From positions 1 through 64,000 of the forward strand of contig DIYJ01000011.1 of assembly GCA_002428995.1 (NCBI GenBank): a stretch of DNA of 64,000 nucleotides. Direction: 5' to 3'. A program made the position numbers and the translations under genes. The stretch is from Flavobacteriales bacterium UBA6057. GTDB taxonomy: Bacteria > Bacteroidota > Bacteroidia > Flavobacteriales_G > Salibacteraceae. A model generated the notes under the pieces. That model saw only the letters and a program-made list of their open reading frames with translations, was not told where the DNA came from and did not search any database. The first letter of the stretch is position 1, and each line of letters starts with the position of its first letter. This document shows, in pieces, positions 40,264 through 48,406 of the stretch.

Positions 40264-41886
40264 TCAGTTAACGGCTATTGCGTGCTTTTCTCCGATGGCG
40301 GCTTTTACCAGATTCACAAACAGTGGATGAGGATTTGCAACCGTGCTGCGATACTCCGGGTGGAACTGAACTCCAATGAAGAATGGGTGTTCGGGAATCT
40401 CCACGATCTCAACCAGGTTGTTCTCTGGATTCATTCCAGAAGGCACCATCCCCTTTTCTACATAGTTGTCCATGTAGTTGTTATTGAACTCATAGCGGTG
40501 TCTGTGGCGCTCGGAGATTTCTGAACGACCGTAGATCGCATGAGCGAGGGAATCCGCTTCCAGCTTGCAGGTGTAGGCACCCAGGCGCATGGTTCCACCC
40601 ATGTCTGTAACATCCTTCTGCTGCTCCATGATATCGATCACGGGATGTTCCGTTTGAGGATCCATCTCCGCACTGTTGGCCTCGTTCAGGCCAATCACGT
40701 TTCTGCCAAATTCAATCACCGCACACTGCATGCCCAGGCATATGCCAAGGAATGGGATGTTGTTTTCTCTTGCGTATTTAATAGCGGTGATCTTACCTCC
40801 AAGACCTCTGCGGCCAAAGCCGGGAGCTACAATGATGCCTTGCATGCCTTCCAGCGCTGCGGCTACGTTTTCATCGTCAAGCTCTTCAGAGTGAAAAGAA
40901 GTCACTTCCACCTTGCATTCGCTGCTGGCACCTGCATGCACCAACGCCTCCTGGATGGATTTGTAGGCATCCTGAAGTTCCACATACTTGCCCACCAAAG
41001 CAATGTGTACCGTGTTTACCGGGTTTTTCAGGCGGGAAAGGAAGCTCTTCCAGTTGGTGAGGTCCGGAGTGTTTCGTTGCGGTAGCTCGATCTTTTCCAG
41101 TACTACGGAATCGAGGTTTTGATCCGCCATCATCAATGGGACATCATAGATGGTGCTTGCGTCCAGTGATTCAATCACCGAATTGTTGTCGAGGTTGCAG
41201 AACAAGGCAATCTTGCGTTTCTGATCTTCTCCCAGCGAGTATTCTGTTCGGCAGACCAGAATGTCTGGCTGAATTCCCAGCGATTGAAGTGTTTTAACCG
41301 AGTGCTGCGTAGGCTTGGTTTTCAGTTCACCCGCGGCATTCAGGTAGGGGATAAGGGTCAGGTGAATGACCAGTGTGTTTTTATAGCCGTGCTCATAGCG
41401 AAACTGACGAACGGCTTCCACATAGGGAAGAGATTCGATGTCGCCTACTGTTCCTCCGATTTCGGTGATCACAATCTCGTAGGTGCCTTTGTTTCCGAGC
41501 TTGGTTACACAGTTCTTGATCTCATCGGTGATGTGAGGAATAATCTGTACCGTTTTTCCGAGGTAGTCACCCCTGCGCTCTTTGTCGATCACGGTTTGAT
41601 AGATCCTACCCGTGGTGACATTGTTGGCCTGAGAGGTAGGCACATTTAAGAAACGCTCGTAATGACCTAGATCAAGGTCGGTTTCCGCGCCATCATCTGT
41701 TACGTAACATTCTCCATGCTCGTAAGGATTCAGGGTGCCTGGGTCTACATTGATGTAGGGATCGAGCTTTTGAATGGTTACAGAGTAGCCCCTGGCTTGC
41801 AGCAACTTAGCCAGTGAAGCAGAAACAATTCCCTTTCCCAGGGAAGACGTCACACCACCGGTGACAAAAATGTATTTGGTAGACAC
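40264..41886 (-). CDS. pyrG: CTP synthase
   Basis: A 540-residue, normal-length enzyme converting UTP to CTP with glutamine. The N-terminal synthetase domain begins KYIFVTGGVTSSLGKG (P-loop) and has DPYINVDPGTLNPYEHGE. The C-terminal class I glutaminase has the Cys nucleophile in FLGICLGMQCAVIEFG and His/Glu in GVQFHPEYRS. It heads the operon pyrG, PAP2, crcB, pafA. In many relatives it precedes yidC, which here lies far away. Confidence 0.97.
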   Translation of the reverse strand: MSTKYIFVTGGVTSSLGKGIVSASLAKLLQARGYSVTIQKLDPYINVDPGTLNPYEHGECYVTDDGAETDLDLGHYERFLNVPTSQANNVTTGRIYQTVIDKERRGDYLGKTVQIIPHITDEIKNCVTKLGNKGTYEIVITEIGGTVGDIESLPYVEAVRQFRYEHGYKNTLVIHLTLIPYLNAAGELKTKPTQHSVKTLQSLGIQPDILVCRTEYSLGEDQKRKIALFCNLDNNSVIESLDASTIYDVPLMMADQNLDSVVLEKIELPQRNTPDLTNWKSFLSRLKNPVNTVHIALVGKYVELQDAYKSIQEALVHAGASSECKVEVTSFHSEELDDENVAAALEGMQGIIVAPGFGRRGLGGKITAIKYARENNIPFLGICLGMQCAVIEFGRNVIGLNEANSAEMDPQTEHPVIDIMEQQKDVTDMGGTMRLGAYTCKLEADSLAHAIYGRSEISERHRHRYEFNNNYMDNYVEKGMVPSGMNPENNLVEIVEIPEHPFFIGVQFHPEYRSTVANPHPLFVNLVKAAIGEKHAIAVN

Positions 41887-42063
41887 CCGTACTCGTTTTT
41901 AAGAATTGAAATACGGGATACAAAACTAAGAACCTCCGGCAGCCTGAAGGTGTTTGTTCGCAACTCTTTTAAAATAAATGATTCCTGGAATGGAAGCTTG
42001 GAGGAGAAAGGTTGTTGGGAGGGGCAATGGGCGATGGTGCCTCGTTGATTTGAATTTGTTTCG

Positions 42064-42133
42064 CTATCAGCTATCAGCTATCAGCTATCAGCTATCAGCT
42101 ATCAGCTATCAGCTATCAGCTATCAGCTATCAG
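42064..42133. repeat. ten perfect tandem copies of CTATCAG
   Basis: Seventy bases are ten uninterrupted copies of the 7-mer. Because seven is not a multiple of three, the run stays open in one frame (a SYQLSAI periodicity) but encodes no plausible protein. Single ATCAGCTATCAG words also occur at about 1742. It is a likely slipped-strand, copy-number-variable locus. Confidence 0.85.
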
Positions 42134-42225
42134 CTGAGGTCCAGCGTTGATCGAACTCGGGTTTTTATTGAAGTTGAGATTGTCATTGAGGTTGAGATTG
42201 CTCTGCGTTCACTCATCAACTATCT

Positions 42226-42284
42226 GGGGTCACGTCCCCAAGCCCTCCAGGCTTACGACCCATTGAGCTAATTCTCTTCCGCTA
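42226..42284 (-). other. GC-rich foldable element, tRNA-like only in part
   Basis: Nested pairing is possible: GGGTC (42227-42231) with GACCC (42257-42261), and AAGCC (42240-42244) with GGCTT (42250-42254) around CTCCA. An alternative is GGGG (42226-42229) with CCCC (42236-42239). The minus strand also reads GCGGAAG...TAGCTCAATGGGT, like a tRNA 5' half. It directly follows the receptor gene on that strand and could be an attenuating structure or a decayed repeat. It is not called as a tRNA. Confidence 0.35.
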
Positions 42285-42300
42285 AGCGACTCTGAGGATT

Positions 42301-44610
42301 CTAGAAGCTCAGGCTTACACCCGCAGAAGGCATGATTGGAAGCTGATCCACACGATCGTAGTTCACACGATCAAAGTAGAAGATATTCTCCCGGTTGTAG
42401 GCGTTGGTAACACCTGCGTTGATCTCCAGGATCGAGTTCAGGCTCAAAACAAATTTGCGCTTCACCGTGAGGTCCAATCGATGGTAGTAAGGCAGACGGC
42501 CATTATTCAACTCATCATACAAGATTCCAACTTCTCCGTTTCCGTTGATGATGTCCGTGTCCGTGCCATCAGCAAAAGTGAACTGCTCGTAGAAACCAAG
42601 GGTTTGAGTGAATGGGAATCCGGAACCCATGTTCCAGCGTGCGCTGGCTTCCCATAGTCTGGACTTTCCAAATTGGTAGGAGGCTACGAAGTTCACGTTG
42701 TGTCTACGGTCAAAGACTGGAGCGTATTCGCGAATTCCATCCCAGCGCGTAACACGACCGATGGAATAAACTGCATACAGGTTCAGGTCGTTGCGATCAT
42801 ACTTGATCACGAAGTCGCAACCGTAGGCATCGCCTGTTTCAATGATGAAGTCGTTTCTGAATACTTCAGGCTGTGAATCATCATTGCTGTCGAAGATCTT
42901 GTTGCGGTTGAGGTTGGTCAGCTGCGTAAAGCGCTTGAAGTAACCTTCCACATTGACATTGATGTTCTTGCTTACATCCAGTTCAAAACCAGCGATGAAG
43001 TGATTGGCTTTCTGAAGCTTGTGGTTGAGCTCGCGAACATCTCCGCTTTCATCCGTGAATTCAGACTGAAGGTTGTCAGGACCAGCAAGGAAACCATAGA
43101 AAAGGTTCACAACATCCCGGTCGCTGTTAGCAGCGATCAGGTTCTGACTGTACACTCCACCAGCTGCTTTCAGTCTGAAACGATCTGATACATTGTACTT
43201 CAGTCCCATGCGAGGCTCGAAGCTTCCCTGGCTCAGTGAAGAGTAGTATACGAGTCTGATACTTGGATCCAGAATGAGTTTACCAATGCGCTTTTTGTAC
43301 TTCACATATCCTGCGATCTCAGTGGTGCTCTGCTTGTCCTGGATCACTCGGTTGGTTTCGTTCAGCAGGAAGTAATCCGTGGTAAATCCAACGATCTCCA
43401 CTCCATACTTCACTTCATCCTTTCCAAGGAAGTAGGTGAAGTTCAATCCTCCATTGAAACCTGAGATAAGGCTTGTTCGGTCTTGCAGGTTCTCTTCTAC
43501 CAATGAGATTTGGTAGTTGGAGTACGCTACGTTACCATCGATGAGCACCGGACTGTTGCCAGGAACCAACACGAAGTTGGCACCTACTCCAGCGTTGGTC
43601 CAGTTCAAATCACTGACGGCCTGGTAGCGTACCTGATCGTCAAAGTAAAGTCCAAAGACATTCGCCTTGCTACCGTTCTCACCGTTGAACGTCACCTTTC
43701 CGTAGAGGTCGGTAAACTGGAAGGGCAATCCTGCCGAATCAATGTAGGTGTAGAAAATCTTAGAACTCTCGTTCAGGTAGCTATGCTTTCCTGAAACGAT
43801 GTAGGAGATGTTGCTTCCTCCCACTTCTTTAGGCTTCACCAACGGGCCTTCCAAGTTTAGCTTGGCACCAAAGGTGCTGATGGAGGCATTTCCGTGGAAC
43901 TCGTTGTTGTTACCATCCTTCGTTCTCACGTCCATGATGGAAGAGATACGGCCGCCATACTGCGCATCAAAACCGCCCGTGTAGACATCAGCATTTCGAA
44001 TGATGTCCGTATCAAACACGGAGAAAAGACCGATCGAGTGGAACGGATTGTAAACGATCATGCCGTCCAGCAGTACCTTGTTCTGGATAGGCGATCCCCC
44101 TCTGATGTAGAGCTGACCACCCTGGTCACCTGTGAAAACTACACCCGGTAGCACCTGAAGGTATTGCGCCAGGTCAGATTCACCGCCTACGGTTGGGATC
44201 TTGTCAATGTCGCGTGGAGTAATCTTCTGAACCGACATCTGCACCTCGTTCTGAGCTTCTTGCTTTTCGGCAGAAACATCGAAGGTTTTCAGCTTGGTAG
44301 CTGATTGCGACAGGAAGAGTTTTCGGTTGAGGATTTGACCCGGACCTACTGTAACGCCTTGCGAGGCAGTGTCATAACCGAGGTAGGAAACCGTAAGATC
44401 ATAATCTCCCGGAGGAATCTGGCTGATCTGGTAGAACCCGTTCACATCCGTGGATGCTCCATACTGAGTGCCTTTCAGATAGACATTCGTGAAAATGATT
44501 GGCTCCCCGGTGGTTTTATCGTAAACGAATCCTCTGATCGTTCCCGTTTGGGCAACAATCGCCAAGGGCAAAAACAATGAGAATAGGGGGATGAGTATCC
44601 ATCTGAACAT
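42301..44610 (-). CDS. TonB-dependent receptor with carboxypeptidase-regulatory-like domain
   Basis: A 769-residue outer-membrane receptor. Signal peptide (IPLFSLFLPLAIVAQ), CarboxypepD_reg-like domain (about 22-105: GTIRGFVYDKTTGEPIIFTN), plug (about 125-225: GGESDLAQYLQVLPGVVFTG, LYIRGGSPIQNKVLLDG) and a barrel to a C-terminal Phe. The ligand cannot be told. No DUF4249 or SusD partner adjoins it, unlike the receptor at 20109. The ATG at 44610 is chosen for the signal peptide over one at 44643. Confidence 0.92.
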   Translation of the reverse strand: MFRWILIPLFSLFLPLAIVAQTGTIRGFVYDKTTGEPIIFTNVYLKGTQYGASTDVNGFYQISQIPPGDYDLTVSYLGYDTASQGVTVGPGQILNRKLFLSQSATKLKTFDVSAEKQEAQNEVQMSVQKITPRDIDKIPTVGGESDLAQYLQVLPGVVFTGDQGGQLYIRGGSPIQNKVLLDGMIVYNPFHSIGLFSVFDTDIIRNADVYTGGFDAQYGGRISSIMDVRTKDGNNNEFHGNASISTFGAKLNLEGPLVKPKEVGGSNISYIVSGKHSYLNESSKIFYTYIDSAGLPFQFTDLYGKVTFNGENGSKANVFGLYFDDQVRYQAVSDLNWTNAGVGANFVLVPGNSPVLIDGNVAYSNYQISLVEENLQDRTSLISGFNGGLNFTYFLGKDEVKYGVEIVGFTTDYFLLNETNRVIQDKQSTTEIAGYVKYKKRIGKLILDPSIRLVYYSSLSQGSFEPRMGLKYNVSDRFRLKAAGGVYSQNLIAANSDRDVVNLFYGFLAGPDNLQSEFTDESGDVRELNHKLQKANHFIAGFELDVSKNINVNVEGYFKRFTQLTNLNRNKIFDSNDDSQPEVFRNDFIIETGDAYGCDFVIKYDRNDLNLYAVYSIGRVTRWDGIREYAPVFDRRHNVNFVASYQFGKSRLWEASARWNMGSGFPFTQTLGFYEQFTFADGTDTDIINGNGEVGILYDELNNGRLPYYHRLDLTVKRKFVLSLNSILEINAGVTNAYNRENIFYFDRVNYDRVDQLPIMPSAGVSLSF

Positions 44611-44631
44611 GCAGGTCGGTTTTGAAGCGAT

Positions 44632-44639
44632 CAAATGTA
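44632..44639 (-). promoter_or_regulatory. candidate -7 promoter box for second TonB receptor
   Basis: On the minus strand TACATTTG lies 21 bases before the receptor ATG, identical in sequence and nearly in spacing to the box of the receptor at 20109-22538. Confidence 0.5.
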
Positions 44640-44722
44640 GCATTACATGTCATGCTTGCATCCTGAGATACGTCAGCACGTGAATTCAATTAGCGGACGG
44701 TAGAATACGGATGTGAGCGGAA

Positions 44723-45322
44723 TCAGATCCGGCCGCCAGCTGAGAAAGCCTTTTGGTAATAAGGATTGGTGAGCGAGCTGATCACTACACCCTTGCTCGT
44801 ACTTGCATGTACGAAGTGGTTATTCGCCAGGTAAACGCCTACATGGGAGTCTTTTCCGCTGATATCAAAGAATACAAGGTCTCCCTCGCGCAATTGCGAC
44901 TTTCCGATCTTCTTGCTTTGACGGCCTATTTCCCTGCTCGTTCTGGGTACGTTCTTTTGGTAAACTTCACGGTAAAGCGCTCCCACAAAACCTGAACAAT
45001 CCACCCCCGAACGATTGGTGCCTCCATAGCGATAAGGGATGCCCTGCCAGCTGTCTACGAAGGAGTAGAGTTTAACGCTTTTTAACTCAGATGCCTGAAC
45101 ACCGAGCTTTGGAGCGTACTTGGTTCGAACATCTCTTATGGGTGATGGTGATGGATTAGACTTGGGAGGAGTGGTGGTCTTGGGAGGTGTTCCAGCACTC
45201 CTGGCAGGAATGCGGTAGTGAGGGGTTCCGCCAGCCGTCTTTCGCTGAGAACCGCAGGAAGCCATCACAAGCATCAGCAAAGTCAAGCTGCAAAACTTCC
45301 AACCAAAAGACCATCCTTTCAT
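44723..45322 (-). CDS. NlpC/P60 (C40) peptidase lipoprotein
   Basis: A 199-residue lipoprotein (LLMLVMASC, Cys about 23) with a Pro/Thr-rich linker (40-65). The NlpC/P60 domain is at about 80-195: catalytic Cys in RSGVDCSGFVGALY, a His in KDSHVGVYLANN and a second His in HFVHASTSKG. It cleaves peptidoglycan stem peptides, probably the D-Glu-diamino acid bond. Its first about 30 codons and upstream DNA are duplicated at 48141-48306. Confidence 0.93.
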   Translation of the reverse strand: MKGWSFGWKFCSLTLLMLVMASCGSQRKTAGGTPHYRIPARSAGTPPKTTTPPKSNPSPSPIRDVRTKYAPKLGVQASELKSVKLYSFVDSWQGIPYRYGGTNRSGVDCSGFVGALYREVYQKNVPRTSREIGRQSKKIGKSQLREGDLVFFDISGKDSHVGVYLANNHFVHASTSKGVVISSLTNPYYQKAFSAGGRI

Positions 45323-45397
45323 ACTGCTAGATTACAGCAGTTGTGCGTTTACAATCACTCAGGAGCTACTTCTTTTCCACGTGTTGGGGCTGAAAAA
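45231..45397. repeat. nlpC 5' direct repeat, copy A
   Basis: This 167-base segment covers codons 1 to about 30 of the NlpC/P60 gene plus 75 bases upstream. It recurs in direct orientation at 48141-48306 with about nine in ten bases identical by eye and a one-base gap. Copy A carries the functional start codon. Confidence 0.9.
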
Positions 45398-45568
45398 CGA
45401 AGGCCCACCGGTCATTTTCTGTCTGAGGCATTCGCTCAAAATCGATCAAAACGCACCTATACATGAAAAGGGGACGTGCATTTATTGCGGTAGTAGACCT
45501 ATACAATATGCCTGTGTGGTCCTAAAAGCGAGAGAGATCTTCAAGCAACAAATCAAAAAAATCGCTTT

Positions 45569-47173
45569 ATGAATTTATCTCTAGCCCCCCAACAGATCAG
45601 TGCGCAACGACTTCTACGCTTATTCAGTGTTTTGACGCTCGTGCTGATCCTGACATCTCAAGCCTTTGCGACAGATGACCCTCCCTTGGTGGAACATGTT
45701 TTGACTCCTTATGATGCCCAGGGTTTTGCTTCCTGGATTGCGTGCGATGACCCCGATTTTGATCACTATCACATCGAGATCATGGAGAGGATCGCAGATG
45801 GTGATGACCCCAGCTCTTTTTCAACGGTAATGTCTATTGATCAACCGGAGAACTACTTCCTCGTTGATGCACAGTACATGAATGACCCGTTGTATTACTA
45901 CAGCGTGTCAGCCATTGACGTGAACGGTGATATCCTAATCGGTGATCAGCCCAAACCGGTGTGCACTGGGTGTAAGAACACGCTTGAGTGTGTCTGGACC
46001 TGCAATGGCCCCACTTATGCGTACGATATTGAATTGTATCGAACAGCTGTAGGAAGCCACTACTTCTATCTGAATGGTGGGGCAGCGGGTTTCGATCAAA
46101 CCACCAATACCCGCATTCCCTTTTATCAGTACATGCCAGCGAGCGCTTATCCTGGATGGTCAAGCCAAAACCCGAACTTCCTTAGCTACAAAACGATTCA
46201 CCTGAACGTGCCGGCCTCAAAACCGGTTTACAGTCCAACCGGCACTCCACTTACAGGAGCTGTGGTTGGCATAGAGAAGAAGAAAGCGCAGTTCAGTGGC
46301 TATCCTCAAGCTTCCAATACCCTTGGGGCCCTCAACTTTAGCTGCAACAACCCGATCAGCTGGGCGATGAGCACTTTCGACTCACACTCAGATATGAGCA
46401 ATGCAGTTCGAGCTCCGTTGGCCTGTGTTCCTGCACCGGGACAACTGAACCCTCCAGTGACTGGAGGTACGAAGATCACCAAGCAGAAGATTCCAAGTGA
46501 TATCGCGGTCACCTTCACTATGTATTACTGCAATGGATTCTATTTCTGGACTCCATGTGATGGCCATCAGGTTGCGCTCAATCCCGGGAACGTCATTGAG
46601 GTCAATAACCTCTTCGACATGCTGGTAGATCGGGATCCGGATTTTAGCACCGGTGTGAGCAGTGAGGATGAGTTCAAGGTGGATAACTACAAACAATTCA
46701 GCATTTCCAGGATAGATCAGTCCGGGACAGATGGAGTGACATTGGACCCACAGAATATTTTCCTGACCAATGATTTCACTGTGGCTTATCCTAACCTGGA
46801 TCTTGAAAAGGGACTCTACATGTTCAACATCTGGTTTGATGATGATGGTATGCTGCCCATCTATTTCAGCTACAATCCAGATGATGGCCAGCTTGAAGAG
46901 GCGGATAAAACAACCATCAATATCTATCCTGTGCCGGTATCGGGAAGTGAGTTTGATGTAGACATCTTCTCCACCGAGACACTGACCATCGGCTATACGG
47001 TGACCGACCTGAATGGAACCATGCTTTATCAGGATGATGTTTTGTCCTCAGAAAATTCGACCACAACAACATCCGTCATCCTGAGCCAGGATCCAGCGCC
47101 AAATACTCTGTTGGTCAATCAATTCAACTTTCCTGATGGCTCTGTTCAGGTGGTGACGACCATTTCTGAATAA
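45569..47173 (+). CDS. unrecognised secreted protein with T9SS-like C-terminus
   Basis: A 534-residue exported protein; the signal peptide sits after a 15-residue lead (LLRLFSVLTLVLILTSQAFA). Residues about 35-125 look like a fibronectin-III-type sandwich (YDAQGFASWIACDDPDFDHYHIEI). Then comes a Cys-containing segment (CTGCKNTLECVWTCNG) and a long beta-rich region with no recognised domain. The C-terminal 80 residues (TTINIYPVPVSGSEFDVDIF; YTVTDLNGTMLYQDDVL) resemble a T9SS type A sorting domain. It is flanked by the two copies of the nlpC repeat and ends at a strong terminator. Confidence 0.72.
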   Translation: MNLSLAPQQISAQRLLRLFSVLTLVLILTSQAFATDDPPLVEHVLTPYDAQGFASWIACDDPDFDHYHIEIMERIADGDDPSSFSTVMSIDQPENYFLVDAQYMNDPLYYYSVSAIDVNGDILIGDQPKPVCTGCKNTLECVWTCNGPTYAYDIELYRTAVGSHYFYLNGGAAGFDQTTNTRIPFYQYMPASAYPGWSSQNPNFLSYKTIHLNVPASKPVYSPTGTPLTGAVVGIEKKKAQFSGYPQASNTLGALNFSCNNPISWAMSTFDSHSDMSNAVRAPLACVPAPGQLNPPVTGGTKITKQKIPSDIAVTFTMYYCNGFYFWTPCDGHQVALNPGNVIEVNNLFDMLVDRDPDFSTGVSSEDEFKVDNYKQFSISRIDQSGTDGVTLDPQNIFLTNDFTVAYPNLDLEKGLYMFNIWFDDDGMLPIYFSYNPDDGQLEEADKTTINIYPVPVSGSEFDVDIFSTETLTIGYTVTDLNGTMLYQDDVLSSENSTTTTSVILSQDPAPNTLLVNQFNFPDGSVQVVTTISE

Positions 47174-47205
47174 CAACGACCGCTCCATTGATGGCAGCAA
47201 TTTAA

Positions 47206-47231
47206 GCCCGGCTTTTGGCCGGGCCTTTTTT
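47206..47231 (+). terminator. intrinsic terminator of the secreted protein gene
   Basis: GCCCGGC pairs with GCCGGGC around TTTTG, followed by CTTTTTTG. It lies 33 bases after the stop at 47173. Confidence 0.9.
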
Positions 47232-47248
47232 GTTGGGTCGGTTTCTCT

Positions 47249-47366
47249 TGTGTCATCAGGAAAGGAAATGGTGAAAGTGACACACCCGCTGTGTCATCCT
47301 CTATTCGTTTTTCTGTTTTGACACACCACCTGTGTCAATCTGGGTTTTGACTCAAGCAGTGACACA
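47249..47366. repeat. array of six TGACACA/TGTGTCA heptamers
   Basis: TGTGTCA occurs at 47249-47255, 47290-47296 and 47331-47337, and TGACACA at 47278-47284, 47319-47325 and 47360-47366. Two pairs form perfect dyads with five-base centres (CCCGC and CCACC), 41 bases apart in period. The two outer heptamers are half-sites. The array lies between the 3' ends of two convergent genes, so it is not an ordinary promoter operator. Confidence 0.85.
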
Positions 47367-47393
47367 GGTTCGGCTTTTGGATTTCCAGCGGAA

Positions 47394-47432
47394 AAGAAAA
47401 AACCGCTTCATCATCGACTAAAGATGAAGCGG
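47394..47432 (-). terminator. intrinsic terminator of the S74-like gene
   Basis: On the minus strand CCGCTTCATC (47432-47423) pairs with GATGAAGCGG (47412-47403) around ten bases, followed by TTTTTTC. It lies 28 bases after the stop at 47460. Confidence 0.9.
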
Positions 47433-47459
47433 CTTTCGCAAAAGTTGTGGAATGAGTTC

Positions 47460-48224
47460 CTAGTTCGTCAGGATCATGCGCTTGCTGTCGATCTGCTTTC
47501 CATCAGCAATCATGGCGTAGATATACATGCCGGGCTTCATAGCGCCAGCATCCAGCGTGAGCTTGCCTTCAGGATTGATCTCCAAAGGATACTTGGCGAT
47601 CTGCGTACCCTGAAGGTCGAAGAGCAGCATGGTTGCTGTTTGGGTAGTTTCCGGCAGGCTGTAGCGAATCACCGTGCGATCCATAAAGGGGTTGGGGTCG
47701 TTTTGATAGAGCACGGCCACATCATCATTGGCGAGCACGTCAGTGCCAGCTCCAATTCTGCCCTCAGCATTGTTACCAGCACTGGCGGCCAGTTCTTCCT
47801 TGATCGCTTGCAGCTCAGCGTGGAGGTATTCGAGTTCTGCGTTTTGCGCCTCAATCACCTCGTGTTGTTCCTGCATACCGGCTACCATCACTGGGATCAG
47901 AGAGATGTAGTCTACAGCCTTGAATTCTATATCCTCACCGATGACTTCTTCATCCAGCTTTTCAGCGGGTTGCAGACTCTCCTTCACCAAGGTTGGGAAA
48001 ACCTGCTCTATTTCCTGTGCAATGAAGCCATACTGCTGCCCGTCTCTCAGGGTCATGTTCGGGAATTCCTCTGTTTTGAATTCATAGGTTTTGGGTTGAA
48101 GCTTCATCAGCAGGTCCATGGAACCGTCAAGGTCGTTCACCCAGCCGTCTTTCGCTGAGAACCACAGGAAACTATCACAAGCATCAGCAAAGTCAAGCTG
48201 CAAAGCTTCCATCCAAAAGACCAT
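47460..48224 (-). CDS. N-terminally truncated S74-chaperone/T9SS protein (chimeric, probable pseudogene)
   Basis: The open frame of 254 residues has two parts. Residues about 29-115 are the intramolecular chaperone (peptidase S74) domain of tail-fibre-like proteins (LQPKTYEFKTEEFPNM; QYGFIAQEIEQVFPTLV), lacking its usual SDxRLKxNI start. A coiled coil (about 120-150), a linker and a T9SS-type C-terminus follow (LYQNDPNPFMDRTVIRYSLP; MKPGMYIYAMIADGKQI). The first about 28 residues are a wrong-frame reading of a duplicated nlpC 5' end, and no signal peptide remains. It probably derives from a large secreted fibre protein that lost its body. Translation, if any, would give a cytoplasmic fragment. 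Confidence 0.75.
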   Translation of the reverse strand: MVFWMEALQLDFADACDSFLWFSAKDGWVNDLDGSMDLLMKLQPKTYEFKTEEFPNMTLRDGQQYGFIAQEIEQVFPTLVKESLQPAEKLDEEVIGEDIEFKAVDYISLIPVMVAGMQEQHEVIEAQNAELEYLHAELQAIKEELAASAGNNAEGRIGAGTDVLANDDVAVLYQNDPNPFMDRTVIRYSLPETTQTATMLLFDLQGTQIAKYPLEINPEGKLTLDAGAMKPGMYIYAMIADGKQIDSKRMILTN

Positions 48225-48229
48225 CCTTT
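48137..48229 (-). pseudogene. decayed second nlpC-type lipoprotein start
   Basis: In the NlpC frame this stretch reads GWSFGWKLCSLTLLMLVIVS, then CGSQRKTAG and a stop, matching the signal peptide and lipobox of the gene at 44723-45322. A one-base deletion removes the ATG. The frame ends where homology ends (48141), at the junction with the S74-type sequence. It is the relic of a paralogous or duplicated nlpC gene. Confidence 0.85.
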
Positions 48230-48306
48230 ATACTGCTAGATTCCAGTAGTCGTGTTCCTACAATCAATAAGCAGCCACTTCTTTTCCACGTGTTGGGGCT
48301 GAAAAA
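48141..48306. repeat. nlpC 5' direct repeat, copy B
   Basis: The 166-base partner of 45231-45397. Differences are scattered and include the lost start codon. The repeat boundary at 48141 is sharp on the S74 side. From 48307 to 48406 no feature is seen. Confidence 0.9.
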
Positions 48307-48406
48307 GGTTTGAGAGATTGGTGGTGCCAAACAATGCACCCACAACCAACTCAACACTAGAGTCGCTAGCAGTTTTGATTCTTCATAAGAATTAATGGAG
48401 ATCGAT

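Larger units (their letters stand above)
41887..42300. other. 414-base gene-free, repeat-rich spacer
   Basis: No gene is supported here. Upstream of pyrG (41887-42060) the sequence is unremarkable. Then follow ten CTATCAG heptamers (42064-42133), two GTTGAGATTG words 18 bases apart (42173-42182 and 42191-42200), and a GC-rich foldable element (42226-42284) just before the stop of the TonB receptor gene. Confidence 0.7.

Noticed and set aside
42064..42133. CRISPR array
   Set aside because: The repeat unit is seven bases with no spacers and no cas genes are present.
42226..42284. tRNA gene on the minus strand (GCGGAAG...TAGCTCAATGGGT)
   Set aside because: The acceptor 3' side, a closing D stem, a seven-base anticodon loop and a T arm are missing; only a 5'-half resemblance remains.
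45381..45572. 63-residue frame with CIYCG motif before the secreted protein gene
   Set aside because: It overlaps the nlpC-repeat copy and the next gene's start, has no ribosome site and no coherent composition; probably a chance frame.
47249..47366. Plasmid-type iterons or a replication origin
   Set aside because: No replication initiator gene, AT-rich unwinding element or DnaA boxes were seen nearby; only the heptamer dyads support it.
45231..48306. Insertion sequence or composite transposon bounded by direct repeats
   Set aside because: The repeats contain nlpC coding sequence, no transposase is encoded between them and no terminal inverted repeats are present; duplication and deletion explain them better.
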